DNA of 64,000 bases from Kutzneria kofuensis (GCF_014203355.1 NZ_JACHIR010000001.1:8434038-8498037), one strand, 5' to 3'. Shown: positions 1 through 9,451, counted from the first letter of the stretch. A program made the numbers and translations. The notes: a model not told the origin generated them from the sequence alone.

Positions 1-435
1 ACGATAGCCGGACCGAGGAACATGATCGCGGCCGACGACCGTCTGGCCGGCTATCGCAGCGCGCTGGCCGAGGGCGGCCTGGCGCCGGCCGGGATCGTCT
101 GCCGCGGGGACTTCACCCTCAACTCGGGCGAGCATGCCATGTTGCGGTTGCTGGATCGCTATCCAGCGCTCGACGCCGTGTTCGCGGCCTCGGACCTGAT
201 GGCCGTCGGCGCGTTACGCGCGCTGCGCCGGTTGGGCGTGCGGGTGCCGGAGCAGGTGGCCGTCGTCGGGTTCGACGACGCCGCGCTGGCCAGGCACACG
301 ACGCCGCGGTTGACCACGGTTCGACAGCCGGTCGAGGAGATGGGCGCGCGGTCGGTCGCCGAACTGCTCGTCGCCGACGAGAGCTGCCGGGCGATCGTCC
401 TGCCCACCAACCTGGTGCTGCGCGGATCGGCCTGA
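1..435 (+). CDS. LacI-family transcriptional regulator, C-terminal part (cut by window edge)
   Basis: The reading frame is open from base 1, so this is the 3' part of a gene that begins outside the window; the visible ATG at 22 is internal. The text corresponds to the C-terminal half of the periplasmic-binding-protein-like effector domain of LacI/GalR regulators: a DRLAGYR segment, then an ASDLMAVGALRALR helix, the VAVVGFDD strand and the TTVRQP segment near the end. The DNA-binding domain is missing from view. It is closely similar to the complete regulator that starts 160 bases downstream, so the two look like tandem paralogues. The ligand is probably a sugar released by the neighbouring glycosidases (inference). 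Confidence 0.9.
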   Translation, partial: TIAGPRNMIAADDRLAGYRSALAEGGLAPAGIVCRGDFTLNSGEHAMLRLLDRYPALDAVFAASDLMAVGALRALRRLGVRVPEQVAVVGFDDAALARHTTPRLTTVRQPVEEMGARSVAELLVADESCRAIVLPTNLVLRGSA

Positions 436-475
436 CGTCAGCGGTGTGACGCCGTCGCTCGGTCGATAACCGTTC

Positions 476-486
476 TGAAACTTTCA
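476..486. promoter_or_regulatory. GAAA-N-TTTC palindrome upstream of LacI gene
   Basis: The site reads TGAAACTTTCA, a palindrome around one central base. Its exact reverse complement occurs at 7869-7879, and related copies lie at 16006-16015 and 19641-19654. It is about 110 bases before the second LacI gene, in a 160-base gap that otherwise shows only that gene's ribosome binding site. GAAA-N-TTTC elements have been reported near xylanolytic genes of Streptomyces, so an operator role is plausible. Confidence 0.4.
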
Positions 487-595
487 TGGCCTGTTCCTGC
501 GTTCGGCCACGTGTTGGTTGACGCGGATTGTCACCACAAGTTGCATCCGATGACACCGAGGTAACGGTGTGTGTCGTTGTGACCAGGAGGTGGCT

Positions 596-1624
596 GTGAC
601 CACGGTGCCGACTTCGGGCGCGCGCCCGACACTGCTGGACGTGGCGCGCACGGCCGGCGTCTCGCCCGCGACCGCGTCTCGCGTGCTGAACGGGTTCCAC
701 CAGGTCCGGCCGGAGACCAGGCGACAGGTCGAGAACGCCATGGCGGAACTGGGCTATGCGCGACGACGGTCGACGCGCGGCACCGAGCCGGACCGTACCG
801 GTTCGATCGCGTTCATCGTGTGCGAGGGGGGCGCCCGTGTGTTCTCCGATCCGTTCTTCGCGCGCGTGCTGTGGGGTGCGAGCCGCGAACTGGCGCCGGT
901 GGGGATGCAGTTGGTGCTGCTCATGGTGCACTCGCCTCAGGACTATCAGTCCGCCGCCGCGCGCTACCTGCGGCACGGCAACGTCGACGGCGCACTGCTG
1001 GTCAGCATGCACGGGCGGTATCCCATCGACTTGGACGGCGTGTCCGTGCCGGTGATGTTCTGCGGTTGTCCGATCGGCTCGAACGCCGATGATCTGTGTT
1101 ATGTCGACGCGGACAACCGCGGCGGCGCCGAGCGTGCCGTGCGGTACCTGGTCGAATCCGGGCGACGCGTGATCGCGACGATCGCCGGCCCCGGGGACAT
1201 GGCCGTCGGAGTGGACCGGCTGGCCGGCTACCGCGCGGCGTTGCTGGACGCCGGCCGGTTCGATTCTCGGCTGATCGTCCACGGCGACTTCGGCCAGTCC
1301 TCCGGCGACCATGCCGTGCGACTACTGCTGAACCGCCGACCGGACGTGGACGCGATCTTCTGCGCCTCCGACCTGATGGCCGCCGGGGCGTTACGCGCGT
1401 TACGCCGGCACGGCCGCCGGGTGCCCGAGGACGTCGCCGTGGTCGGCTTCGACGACTCGCCGATCGCCCGCCAGACCGAACCCCAGCTCACGACCGTGCG
1501 CCAGCCGATCGAGGAGATGGGCAGCCTGATGGTCAGGGAACTGCTCGCGTTGATCCAGGCGCCGGCGCCGCATCGCCGCCGAGCGGTCCTCGACACCCAG
1601 CTCGTCATCCGCGAGTCGGCCTGA
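596..1624 (+). CDS. LacI-family transcriptional regulator
   Basis: A complete LacI/GalR regulator of 342 residues. The N-terminal helix-turn-helix and hinge are clear (TLLDVARTAGVSPATASRVLNG), followed by an effector-binding domain with DRLAGYR, ASDLMAAGALRALR, VAVVGFDDSP and TTVRQP segments. I chose the GTG at 596 because AGGAGG at 585-590 lies five bases before it; an in-frame upstream ATG at 569 would put extra residues ahead of the HTH and has no such site. It is a tandem paralogue of the preceding partial gene and converges on a GH54 arabinofuranosidase gene. It likely represses part of the adjacent glycosidase island (inference from context). Confidence 0.93.
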   Translation: MTTVPTSGARPTLLDVARTAGVSPATASRVLNGFHQVRPETRRQVENAMAELGYARRRSTRGTEPDRTGSIAFIVCEGGARVFSDPFFARVLWGASRELAPVGMQLVLLMVHSPQDYQSAAARYLRHGNVDGALLVSMHGRYPIDLDGVSVPVMFCGCPIGSNADDLCYVDADNRGGAERAVRYLVESGRRVIATIAGPGDMAVGVDRLAGYRAALLDAGRFDSRLIVHGDFGQSSGDHAVRLLLNRRPDVDAIFCASDLMAAGALRALRRHGRRVPEDVAVVGFDDSPIARQTEPQLTTVRQPIEEMGSLMVRELLALIQAPAPHRRRAVLDTQLVIRESA

Positions 1625-1776
1625 AGGATTTCAGTCGACGATCCTGCGGCAGGGGAGCGGACCGCCGATCCTCAGTGGACAGACCGTGGTCACGCAGTAC
1701 AACGGTGTGGTCCGGCGGACCGGTAAGCAGTCGTGGCGGCACGGAGTTCCACAAAGGTTCGTGCTCGGTGCCGGTT

Positions 1777-1819
1777 GAGTGCTGCCGGGGCGGGAACTGG
1801 GAGCCGCCCCGGCACACTC
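1777..1819. terminator. Hairpin terminator between converging genes
   Basis: TGCCGGGGCGG (1783-1793) pairs perfectly with CCGCCCCGGCA (1804-1814) around a ten-base loop. GAGTG/CACTC extends the stem past one bulged base. It lies 20 bases past the stop of the GH54 gene, in the gap between that gene and the LacI gene that reads toward it. Confidence 0.7.
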
Positions 1820-1839
1820 GTGCTGCAACTGCTCTCGGT

Positions 1840-3309
1840 CTATCCCAGGGTCCACTGCTGGTTGCTGCCGCCGTTGCAGGTCCACAGCTCGGCGAGCGCC
1901 CCGTCGGCGGTGGACGCGCCGGTCACGTCCAGGCAGAGCCCCGACTGCGCGCCGGTGATCGTGCCGTCGGAGTTGATGGTCCACTGCTGGTTGGCCTGCC
2001 CGTTGCAGGACCAGGTCACCACCTTCGTCCCGGCGGTGGTGCCCTGGCCGTACGCGTCCAGGCACAGCGTCGTGCCGCCGAGCGCGACCGTCAGCTGGTT
2101 CGACGAGCTGCGCGTCCAGGTCTGGTTGGCTTGGCCGTTGCAGGACCAGATCTGCGTCTGGGTGCCCAGGGTCGTGCTCGAGTTCGGCACGTCGAGGCAC
2201 TTGCCCGCGCCGTTCGCGTGCAGCGGGCCGGTACTGGTCCCGGTGCCGCCGGCACCGTAGCCGGCCGCGGTGATGTTGGCCTGCACGGAGTTCTCGGTGG
2301 CGTCCGACGGGTAGCCGGACGTCATCACGCCTTCGTAGAAGGTGCCGGCCGATCCCTTGCTGTTGTCGCCGCCGATGCCGAGGATGATCGCGCCCTCCTT
2401 GTGCATCGGGTTGTAGCCCGAGACGTTCGGCCGCTGTCCACTGTAGAACGTCGACAGGCCGCCGGACTGCGCGTTGCCGGCCCGAATGGCCCACTGGTTG
2501 GCGCCGCCCTTGACGATGGCGGTCAGGTAGCGGTAGTTGACGCTCGGATCGTTGGCGTTGTACCCGGCGTTCACCCCGGAGAACAGGCCGTTCTCCAGAT
2601 CGGCCATCACCCACGGGCCGTTGCCGGTGCCGTAGCCCCAGACCTTGATGTTGCCGAAGTAGATGGCCTCCATGTGGCCGTTGCCGGTGTCGTTGCTGCT
2701 GGTCTCGGCGTTGCCGTAGTCGAAGCAGCAGCCGCCGTTGTAGTGCGTGCCGTCGAAGACCGCGTACATGCCCTCCGGCTGGTCGCCGGTGGCGATGCCG
2801 GACGTGTGGTTGTTGCGGTAGCCGGTGCCGGCCGCCACGTACACGCCATAGGCCTTGTGGCCGTTGAGACTGGTTGGCGCCGCGGTCGCGTTGGCGAGGT
2901 TGTCGGGCCCGCCGGCGGCGCCGCCGGCGGGCGCCTGGGTGAGGTGGTTGCCCTTGCCGGACTGGTCGTAGATGATCGTGATGAGACACGTCGTGCCGGC
3001 ACAGAAGGAATCCTGCGCGGCGGAGTCGGCGTATCCGCCGGCGCTGGTGACCCCGATGTCCCGGGTTGCGTTGTCCGACGAGCGCCTGACCTGGTAGAGG
3101 CTGCCCGAGTACGAGCCGTAGAGCGCTCGGGTGGTGCTGTGCGCGGCCACGCAGGGCGTTCCGCCGGCCGCGTATATGTCACACGGTCCCTGGGTAGCGG
3201 CCGGTGCCGGCGCAGCCGTGCCGACGGCGGCCCCAGCCGCGAGCAGTGTCGCGGCGCCCGCGGCCAGGATCAGCCGTCTGGTGCGTGGCATCCACGGTCG
3301 AGAGACCAT
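1840..3309 (-). CDS. Secreted GH54 alpha-L-arabinofuranosidase with CBM13
   Basis: A 489-residue exported enzyme that should remove arabinofuranosyl side chains from plant polysaccharides. A signal peptide (residues 1-38, Arg-rich start, Ala-rich core) precedes a catalytic domain very close to fungal AbfB: GPCDIYAAGGTPCVAAHSTTR at the start, ITIIYDQSGKGNHLTQAP, and the vicinal Cys194-Cys195 pair. By alignment from memory, Glu239 (ADLENGLFSG) is the nucleophile and Asp315 (GGDNSKG) the acid/base. Fungal GH54 enzymes end in CBM42; here residues about 355-489 are instead a ricin-type beta-trefoil with three NQ-W repeats (CBM13). The ATG at 3309 follows a weak ribosome site. A 14-bp palindrome lies 70 bases upstream. 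Confidence 0.92.
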   Translation of the reverse strand: MVSRPWMPRTRRLILAAGAATLLAAGAAVGTAAPAPAATQGPCDIYAAGGTPCVAAHSTTRALYGSYSGSLYQVRRSSDNATRDIGVTSAGGYADSAAQDSFCAGTTCLITIIYDQSGKGNHLTQAPAGGAAGGPDNLANATAAPTSLNGHKAYGVYVAAGTGYRNNHTSGIATGDQPEGMYAVFDGTHYNGGCCFDYGNAETSSNDTGNGHMEAIYFGNIKVWGYGTGNGPWVMADLENGLFSGVNAGYNANDPSVNYRYLTAIVKGGANQWAIRAGNAQSGGLSTFYSGQRPNVSGYNPMHKEGAIILGIGGDNSKGSAGTFYEGVMTSGYPSDATENSVQANITAAGYGAGGTGTSTGPLHANGAGKCLDVPNSSTTLGTQTQIWSCNGQANQTWTRSSSNQLTVALGGTTLCLDAYGQGTTAGTKVVTWSCNGQANQQWTINSDGTITGAQSGLCLDVTGASTADGALAELWTCNGGSNQQWTLG

Positions 3310-3379
3310 AGGTGAACTCCCTTGTTCATGGCGGATGGTGATTCGGTGCCCGGAGACTCACCGATGACGCGATTGGCAT

Positions 3380-3393
3380 TGTTAGCGCTAACA
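3380..3393. promoter_or_regulatory. LacI-type operator, TGTTAGCGCTAACA
   Basis: A perfect 14-bp palindrome centred on AGCGCT, about 70 bases upstream of the GH54 start codon. This symmetry and core are typical of LacI-family operators. Related AGCGCT-centred sites occur at 10217, 17390 and 28301, each before a glycosidase gene. In the remaining 3394-3659 stretch I see no gene and no further clear element. Confidence 0.65.
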
Positions 3394-3659
3394 TTCTTGG
3401 TGGCAAAGAAGAAGGGCTGGGGACGACTCCGGGGGACCGTGCGTGGCGGCCATCACTATCGCTCCCAGACGGACGCCCCGTCAAGATGTCGAAGCCCGGT
3501 GACGCCGCAACACGAACCGCGACTGCCGTCGGAGCTCTGTTCACCCCGACTCTCCCCCGAGGTGGCACGGCGGTGCGAGCGATGCGGGGCCCGCCGCCGA
3601 TTGGTCTGGCGTCGCGGCCCCACGGTCAGTCCACGATGGACTCGACGTGCTCGGATGCG

Positions 3660-3693
3660 GCTGCGGCGGCCGGCTGGCGCCGACCGCCGCAGC
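3660..3693 (-). terminator. Hairpin terminator after GH29 gene
   Basis: GCTGCGGCGG (3660-3669) pairs with CCGCCGCAGC (3684-3693) around a 14-base loop, starting 14 bases past the stop codon of the GH29 gene. Confidence 0.55.
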
Positions 3694-3706
3694 TCGTCTC
3701 CCCGGG

Positions 3707-5695
3707 TCAGACGACGGTGATCGTCCACTGGTTGTTGGTGCTGCCGTTCGGGGCCCACAGGAGGGTGGAGTCGCCGACGGTGCTGTCGCCCGCGCCGTCC
3801 AGGGCGGTGCCGGTGCCGCGGTTGATGATCTGGTAGAGGCCGTTGCCCATGCTGTTCAACCGCCACTGCTGGTTGTTGCCGCCGTTCCACGGAGCCTGCA
3901 TCGCGGTGGCGCCGTTGGCCGTGTTGCCCCAGCTGTCGGCGACCATCCCGTTGGCGTTGTTGACGATGCGGTAGTAGCCGCCGCCGACGTCCACCAGCTG
4001 CCACTGCAGGTTGGTGCTGTCGACCCAGTTCCACTGCTTGAGCCGGGATCCGGAGGGGACGTTGCCGCCGCTGTCCAGCACCAGACCCGTGGTGCCGTTG
4101 GCGATCTTCACCCAGCCGGTCGGCACCGGAGCGGCGCCGAGGGTGGGGATCGGCCCGGTGAAGGTCAGCTTGACCACGTACGCGAGCGCGTCGAACGGCG
4201 GGTTGGCCGACGGCATGACGATGTGCAGACCCGAGCCGTCCTGGCTGCGGTTGGGCAGGTTCGCGGCGTTGCCGGCGTCCGGGCCGAGCAGTTGCACCGA
4301 GGCCAAGCCGCTCAGGTTGATCCGGTTCGAGCTGAGGGTCGTGATGTTGAGGGTGCTCCCGGGCCAGCCCAGCACGGTCGCGTACAGCACGGTGTTGTCC
4401 TTGCTGCGGGTGAACCGGATGTCGGTGTTGGTTCCTTCCACCGGGGTGGTGAACGAACCACCGCCCATCTTCGTCGGCCCCTCGCCGTACGCCGCCCAGG
4501 CGCGGGTGCTGTAGACGGATTCGCCGAACCGCTTGAGGTGGTCGCCGATACCGAGCAGGATCGTCCGCTGCTGGTCGGGAATGGTGCCGTCGGCCATCGG
4601 GGCGATGTTGAGCATCATGGTGCCGTTCTTGCTGACTCGGTCGAGCAGCGCGTGCAGCATGGCCTTGACCGAGTAGTAGCCGATGCCGACGGTGTAGCAC
4701 CAACTGGAGCTGGAGACGCTGTCGTCGGTCATCCAGTACGGGTTCTGGATGTCGCCCGGGCCACCGCGTTCGAAGTCGTAGACCTCGCCCTTGTTGTCGA
4801 AACCGTCCTTGTAGGTGGCGACCACGTCCCTGTTCCAGGCCACGGCCTGGTTGTAGTAGTGCGCGAGGAAGTTCAGCCGCTGGGTCTCGTCGACCAGGTT
4901 CAGATCGAAGTCCTGGTAGATCAGGTCGGGCTGGTAGCCGTCGACGACCTCCCGGAGCTTGTCGTACCACAGCTGGTTCTCCGCGGCGGATCCGTTCTGA
5001 CCGAACAGTCGGCGCAGCGAATCCGTGGACTGGTAAGGCACGTGGTCGTAGTAGCCGTTGAAGTGGTAGGCGTGGTGCAGCGACGCCACCAACCTGAGAC
5101 CCTTGCCGCGGATGGCGTCCGCGTGCAGCCGCAACAGGTCGAGCTTGGGGCCGGTCTTGACCGAGTTCCACTCGTTGGCGGCGCTGTTCCACATCGAGTA
5201 GCCGTCGTGGTGCTCGGCGACCGGGCCGGCGAACTTCGCGCCGGCGTCGGCGAACAACTGGGCCCAGTCGTTCGGGTCGAAGTTGCCCCCGGCGGACTTC
5301 AGCTTCGGCGCGAACTGGACCCAGTTGCCGGCCTTGTCCCGGGCGCCGTTGATGAAGTTCTGGTACGGCCATGCCGATGGGTCGCCGTACACGGCCTTGT
5401 GGTGGTTGTTCTCGCTCGACCCGTCGATGTACATGTTGCGCGGGTACCACTCGTTGCCGAACGCCGGGACGCTGAACACGCCCCAGTGGTAGTAGATGCC
5501 GAACTTGGCGTCCTGGAACCACTCCGGCGCGGGCGGGTGCTGGTCGACCGACGACCAGGAGGCCGTGTAGCTGCCCGGACCGGCGGTGGCCCAGACGATG
5601 CCGGGGCGCACCAGTCCGGTGGCCGCGGCGATGCCGGTGAACCCGGCGACGCTCAACAGCCTGCGTCGGCTGAACTGATGGGGAGAAGAGGACAT
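3707..5695 (-). CDS. Secreted GH29 alpha-L-fucosidase with C-terminal CBM13-like domain
   Basis: A 662-residue exported enzyme expected to release L-fucose from glycans. It starts with a Tat-type signal (SRRRLLSVAGFTG at residues 9-21). The GH29 catalytic barrel follows: KFGIYYHWGVFSVPAF, AEHHDGYSMW (residues 160-169) and LIYQDFDLN, where Asp262 fits the nucleophile position. A beta-sandwich comes next, then a ricin/RICIN_2-type lectin module over roughly the last 140 residues (NLQWQLV, NQQWRLN, NQWTI). The frame is open upstream to 5881, but the ATG at 5695 gives the proper Tat signal and has GAAAGG ahead of it. It lies 76 bases downstream of the clan GH-A gene and may be cotranscribed with it. 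Confidence 0.92.
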   Translation of the reverse strand: MSSSPHQFSRRRLLSVAGFTGIAAATGLVRPGIVWATAGPGSYTASWSSVDQHPPAPEWFQDAKFGIYYHWGVFSVPAFGNEWYPRNMYIDGSSENNHHKAVYGDPSAWPYQNFINGARDKAGNWVQFAPKLKSAGGNFDPNDWAQLFADAGAKFAGPVAEHHDGYSMWNSAANEWNSVKTGPKLDLLRLHADAIRGKGLRLVASLHHAYHFNGYYDHVPYQSTDSLRRLFGQNGSAAENQLWYDKLREVVDGYQPDLIYQDFDLNLVDETQRLNFLAHYYNQAVAWNRDVVATYKDGFDNKGEVYDFERGGPGDIQNPYWMTDDSVSSSSWCYTVGIGYYSVKAMLHALLDRVSKNGTMMLNIAPMADGTIPDQQRTILLGIGDHLKRFGESVYSTRAWAAYGEGPTKMGGGSFTTPVEGTNTDIRFTRSKDNTVLYATVLGWPGSTLNITTLSSNRINLSGLASVQLLGPDAGNAANLPNRSQDGSGLHIVMPSANPPFDALAYVVKLTFTGPIPTLGAAPVPTGWVKIANGTTGLVLDSGGNVPSGSRLKQWNWVDSTNLQWQLVDVGGGYYRIVNNANGMVADSWGNTANGATAMQAPWNGGNNQQWRLNSMGNGLYQIINRGTGTALDGAGDSTVGDSTLLWAPNGSTNNQWTITVV

Positions 5696-5771
5696 TGCGG
5701 AGCCTTTCAGCCGAGCATCCACTGTGATTGCTGCCTTGCTTGCAGATCCAGAGCTGGACTTCGGCGCCGGG

Positions 5772-7608
5772 TCAGCGGAGCATGAAGTCCTGGTTGGTGC
5801 CGGGCGCGTTCTTGCACGGCCACTGGTCCAGCTGCTGGCCGAGGTTGCTGCCGGCCCCGTACACGTCCAGGCACAGGCCACTGTTCTGGTTGCGGAACTC
5901 GTACGAGCCGTCGGACTGCTGCACCGGCTGCCACAGGTTGGCGGCCGTGGTGCCCGGCGAACCCTGGACGATGTCGGGGGTGCCTTGGGCGGTGGTGCCG
6001 TTGGCGACGGTCACGTCCTGGCCGGAGCCCTGGGCCCGCAGCTCGCCGTAGCCACCGGAGGCGGGCACGAACTGGAACTGCTGGTTGGCCTGGCCGTTGC
6101 AGGTCCACTGGTCGATCGCGGCGCCGGCGCTGGAGCTGGCGCCGTACACGTCCAGGCAGAGGTTGTTGCTGGCGATCACGAGCTGGTGGTTGCCGCTGGG
6201 GAAGCCCCCGCCGCCGCTGGTCGAGGCTGGTGTGAGGTAGACGGCGAACGCGTCGTGGGAGGCCTGGAAGGTGATCGGCAAGGTGATCGATCCCCCCGTG
6301 GCGTTGACGTTCTGGTTGTACACCACCTGCGGCGCGGACAGCGGGGCCTGGTCGGGGATGCGGTGGACGGTGACGTTCACGCTGCCGTTGTTCGCGAGCC
6401 AGGGGACCGATGCCAGGCCGGTGAAGGTGACCGACGAGGTGCCGGTGGTCCCGTTGGCGTCGCCGATGATCGCGACCGCGCGTGTGGCGGTGGCGTCCTC
6501 CGAGGCCGAGATCGCGGTCGAGCCGACCTGGCCCGAGGTGGCCACGAGGGTGCCGGTCAGGTCGGCGTAGTCGCGCAGTGCCCACCAGTTGCCGGTGGGC
6601 TGCCAGGTCCCGCCGCTTTGGGTCAGGACCCCGGTGAGGTTGGGGGTGATGCAGCAGACCCAGTTGCCGCGCATGGCGTTGGTGTAGCCGGACTGGGCGA
6701 AGCGGGCCAGGTACCAGGCGGTCACGCCGGCGGTCTGCCGGTCGGCGGGCTGGTACTCGTTGGCCGACAGCGGGACCGGGCCGAGGCCGGCGGTGGTCAG
6801 GGCGTTGTTCAGCGACTGGGAGACGGTGACCGGGTCGTCGACGTCGCCCTCGTCGTGGTTGGTGATCATGTCCGGGACGGTGCCGGCCGCCTTCACGTGG
6901 GTCAGCCAGGTCTGCCACTGCGACGACCTGGCCTGGGGGGTGAAGGCGAAGGACGGGCCGACGATCTGCGCGCCGGGGGCGAGGCGGCGGATCTCGCGGA
7001 AGGCGGTGTCCCACATCTGGAAGTACTGGGCGCTGTTCACGCCGCGGGTCCAGAACACGGAGATGTCGGGTTCGTTGTCGATGTCGTAGGCGAACTTCAG
7101 GCCTGAGGCTTGTAGCGCGCCGACGGTGGCGTCGATGAAGCTGACCCAGTTGGAGCAGTTGCCGTTGTCGCACGGGTACACCGGTGTTGGAGGGCTGCCC
7201 GCCGTTGAGGCCGTAGATGTCGGTGAGCAGCGCCTGGTACTGGGCGTGGTAGGGCGGTTGGGTCAGTCGTTTGGCCTGGGAGATCATCGAGTCGAGGTCG
7301 GCCTGGGTGGCCGGGCCGAAGCGGTAGCCGTCTTTGATCCAGCCGCCGGAGAACCAGCCGCCGCCGCGGAAGGCGTTGATGCCCAGTGGTTTGAGGTACT
7401 GGTCGACGGGTTGGGTGCCGTCGGAGCTGATGCCGTAGAGGAAGCCTTCGCCTACTCCGGTTGAGGGTCCTCGGGGTGAGGCGAGGTCCACGGTCAGTGA
7501 GGCGGCCGGGGTGGCGTGGCTGGATCCGGGTGCGAGCAGGGGGACGGCCAAGGCCAGGGCTGCGCCGAGGGCCAGCAGCAGCCGACCGGGTCCGGTTCTC
7601 GTTCTCAT
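5772..7608 (-). pseudogene. Secreted clan GH-A glycosidase with CBM13, interrupted by a frameshift
   Basis: A signal peptide (MRTRTGPGRLLLALGAALAL) and the start of a TIM-barrel glycosidase (LKPLGINAFRGGGWFSGGW) run in one frame from 7608. Near 7175-7190 the coding text jumps to another frame (YPCDNGNCSNWVSF) and then runs open to 5772. Downstream segments show DIDNEPD with a candidate acid/base Glu, and LSANEY with a candidate nucleophile Glu, as in GH39-like or other clan GH-A enzymes. A C-terminal ricin-type CBM13 follows. One base appears lost or gained. Both halves keep full coding character, so either a recent mutation or a sequencing error explains it. The start has AGGAGG eight bases upstream. 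The exact GH family and substrate are not certain. Confidence 0.8.
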
Positions 7609-7754
7609 CGGCTCCTCCTGGGGTACCGCGCCACGATGCCGTGACGACGCGATGAACTCATGAAGCGAACGGGGGAACGGACTGTGCGTGCGGAAACGAC
7701 GTCGGGTTGCCGGCCCCGACTGGTCGCTGCTCTGGATATTGTCGAATGGACGGT

Positions 7755-7770
7755 GTCGAATCGATTCGAC
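7755..7770. promoter_or_regulatory. Operator-like palindrome GTCGAATCGATTCGAC
   Basis: A perfect 16-bp palindrome about 145 bases upstream of the clan GH-A gene. Its core CGAA-Y-CG-R-TTCG recurs at 15793-15806 and 16151-16164 before the second fucosidase, and at 8300-8313 on the LacI gene of this locus, so it is probably that repressor's binding site. The rest of the 715-base gap (7609-8323) holds no gene I can support. Confidence 0.6.
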
Positions 7771-7868
7771 TCGCGGTATTGATGGATGTTACGACCCGGA
7801 TACGAGAGCGGTCAACGGCAGGTTTCCCGTCCATGCCGACACCCTGCGAACCTTGCTCGGGCCGTGCA

Positions 7869-7879
7869 TGAAAGTTTCA
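7869..7879. promoter_or_regulatory. GAAA-N-TTTC palindrome
   Basis: TGAAAGTTTCA, the exact reverse complement of the site at 476-486. It lies in the divergent gap between the clan GH-A gene and the LacI gene at 8324, so it could serve either promoter. Confidence 0.4.
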
Positions 7880-8299
7880 CCGGACCGAGACGGGGTCGTG
7901 TGTCCACAGCTGTGACGATGCGTTGCGGCAACAGGCGAGCCTTGACACGTCCGGCGGCCGCGAGTTACTTACTCCGGAGATCGGGTGCCGGCCCGGCCGT
8001 GTGCCAGGTAGGCGCGGTCGCGTTTGTCCTTCGGAGGTGAGCGTCGGAGTTCTTGACGAATTCGAGGGATCCGCACAATGTACGGAAACGGTGCCTGGTC
8101 TTGACCGGCCCGGCGCGTCCCGTTCTCGATCAGGGGGGCGGCACCGAGATCGGGCTGCGCCCAACGGGTTCGCTCAGCCGGCGCTGTGTGCACGTCGCGG
8201 GGCGTCCTCCGTCGAATCGACACGGCATGTCACGGAGATCGACACTGGCGGCGGTCAACGCCTCGAATGCGGGCGTGACCTACACTGCGTGTCATTGGG

Positions 8300-8313
8300 C
8301 CGAACCGGTTCGG
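8300..8313. promoter_or_regulatory. Autoregulatory LacI operator CCGAACCGGTTCGG
   Basis: A perfect 14-bp palindrome that touches the GGAGGGGG ribosome binding site (8312-8319) of the LacI gene starting at 8324. The regulator bound here would block transcription or translation of its own gene. The core CGAACCGGTTCG matches the YCGAAYCGRTTCGR pattern of the sites at 7756, 15793 and 16151. Confidence 0.65.
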
Positions 8314-8323
8314 AGGGGGCTCG

Positions 8324-9340
8324 GTGGATATCGGGGAGATCGCCCGTCGTTCCGGGGTGTCGCGGAGCACCGTCTCCTACGCGTTGAGCGGGAAGCGCTC
8401 CGTGTCGGAGGCGACCAGGCGGCGGATCCAGGCGGTCGTGGACGAGCTGGGATACCGGCCGAACGCCGCGGCCCGTGCGCTGAAGGAGGGCCGTACCCGC
8501 ACGCTCGGACTGGTGGTCCCGCCGGCGGTCGGCCGGTTGACGTTGATGCAGTTGGAGTTCGTCGCCGCCGTCATGGAGGCCGCCGCCCGCGCGGATCTGG
8601 ACGTGCTGCTCTCGCCGTCCGGCGAGGACCATGACCGGTCGTTCGAGCGGCTGGTGACGGGGCGGCGGGTCGACGGGGTGATCGTCATGGAGATTCGCCT
8701 GGACGATCCCCGGGTGACGCGGTTGCAGGAGGCCGGCATGCCCTTCGTGGCGATCGGCCGCACCTCGCGACCACAGCGGACGTGCTGGGTCGACGTGGAC
8801 TACACCACGCTGGTGGCCAGGTGCGTGGATCATCTGGCCGATCTGGGGCATCGTCACGTCGCCTTGCTCAACCGCCCGGCGCCGTTGGTGGCGTCCGGCT
8901 ACGGTCCCGGGCAGCGGGCTCGGCAGGGCTTCGTCGAAGCGGCAGCCCGTCGTCAGGTCGTCGGGACCGAGTTGTGCTGTGACGACGACATGGCCGCGGG
9001 GGAGCGCTGTGTGGTCGAACTCCTGCACGCCCAACCCGAGATCAGCGCGATGGTGACGGTGAACGAGGCGGCGCTGCCCGGCGTGCAGCGGGGGCTGGAA
9101 CGCGCCGGCCGGTCCGTGCCGGGCCGGTTCTCGATCGTGGGGGTGGCGGCGCGCTACTGGGCCGAGCAGTTCCATCCGCCCCTCACCGCCGCCGACGTGC
9201 CGGCCGGCGAGATGGGCACCACGGCGGTCGAGTTCCTCATCCAACGCATCGCCGAGCCCGACGCGCCGCCGCAGCAACGCCTGCTCACGCCGCCGATCTC
9301 GTTGCGCAGCAGCACCGGCCCCGCGGAGCGGGTCCGCTGA
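8324..9340 (+). CDS. LacI-family transcriptional regulator
   Basis: A 338-residue LacI/GalR repressor. The HTH begins at the first residues (DIGEIARRSGVSRSTVSYALSG), with the hinge at LGYRPNAAARALKEGRT, then a sugar-binding-protein-like effector domain. The GTG at 8324 follows GGAGGGGG. The palindrome at 8300-8313 overlaps that site, which suggests autorepression; copies of the same core lie before the clan GH-A gene and the second fucosidase gene, its likely targets (inference). It converges on the GH12 gene and ends before a strong shared hairpin. It is only distantly related to the tandem LacI pair at the window start. Confidence 0.93.
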   Translation: MDIGEIARRSGVSRSTVSYALSGKRSVSEATRRRIQAVVDELGYRPNAAARALKEGRTRTLGLVVPPAVGRLTLMQLEFVAAVMEAAARADLDVLLSPSGEDHDRSFERLVTGRRVDGVIVMEIRLDDPRVTRLQEAGMPFVAIGRTSRPQRTCWVDVDYTTLVARCVDHLADLGHRHVALLNRPAPLVASGYGPGQRARQGFVEAAARRQVVGTELCCDDDMAAGERCVVELLHAQPEISAMVTVNEAALPGVQRGLERAGRSVPGRFSIVGVAARYWAEQFHPPLTAADVPAGEMGTTAVEFLIQRIAEPDAPPQQRLLTPPISLRSSTGPAERVR

Positions 9341-9391
9341 CGCCCGTCGGACCGGGGTGAAGTTCCGACACGACAACGCTGATTCGCGCGC

Positions 9392-9429
9392 CTGTGGGGT
9401 TCTCCACGGCCGAGTGGAGAACCCCACAG
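9392..9429. terminator. Strong bidirectional terminator hairpin
   Basis: CTGTGGGGTTCTCCAC (9392-9407) pairs perfectly with GTGGAGAACCCCACAG (9414-9429) across a six-base loop. This 16-bp stem sits midway between the converging LacI (stop 9340) and GH12 (stop 9452) genes. Confidence 0.85.
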
Positions 9430-9451
9430 CGTGGGCGGCCGTTCGAGGGCA

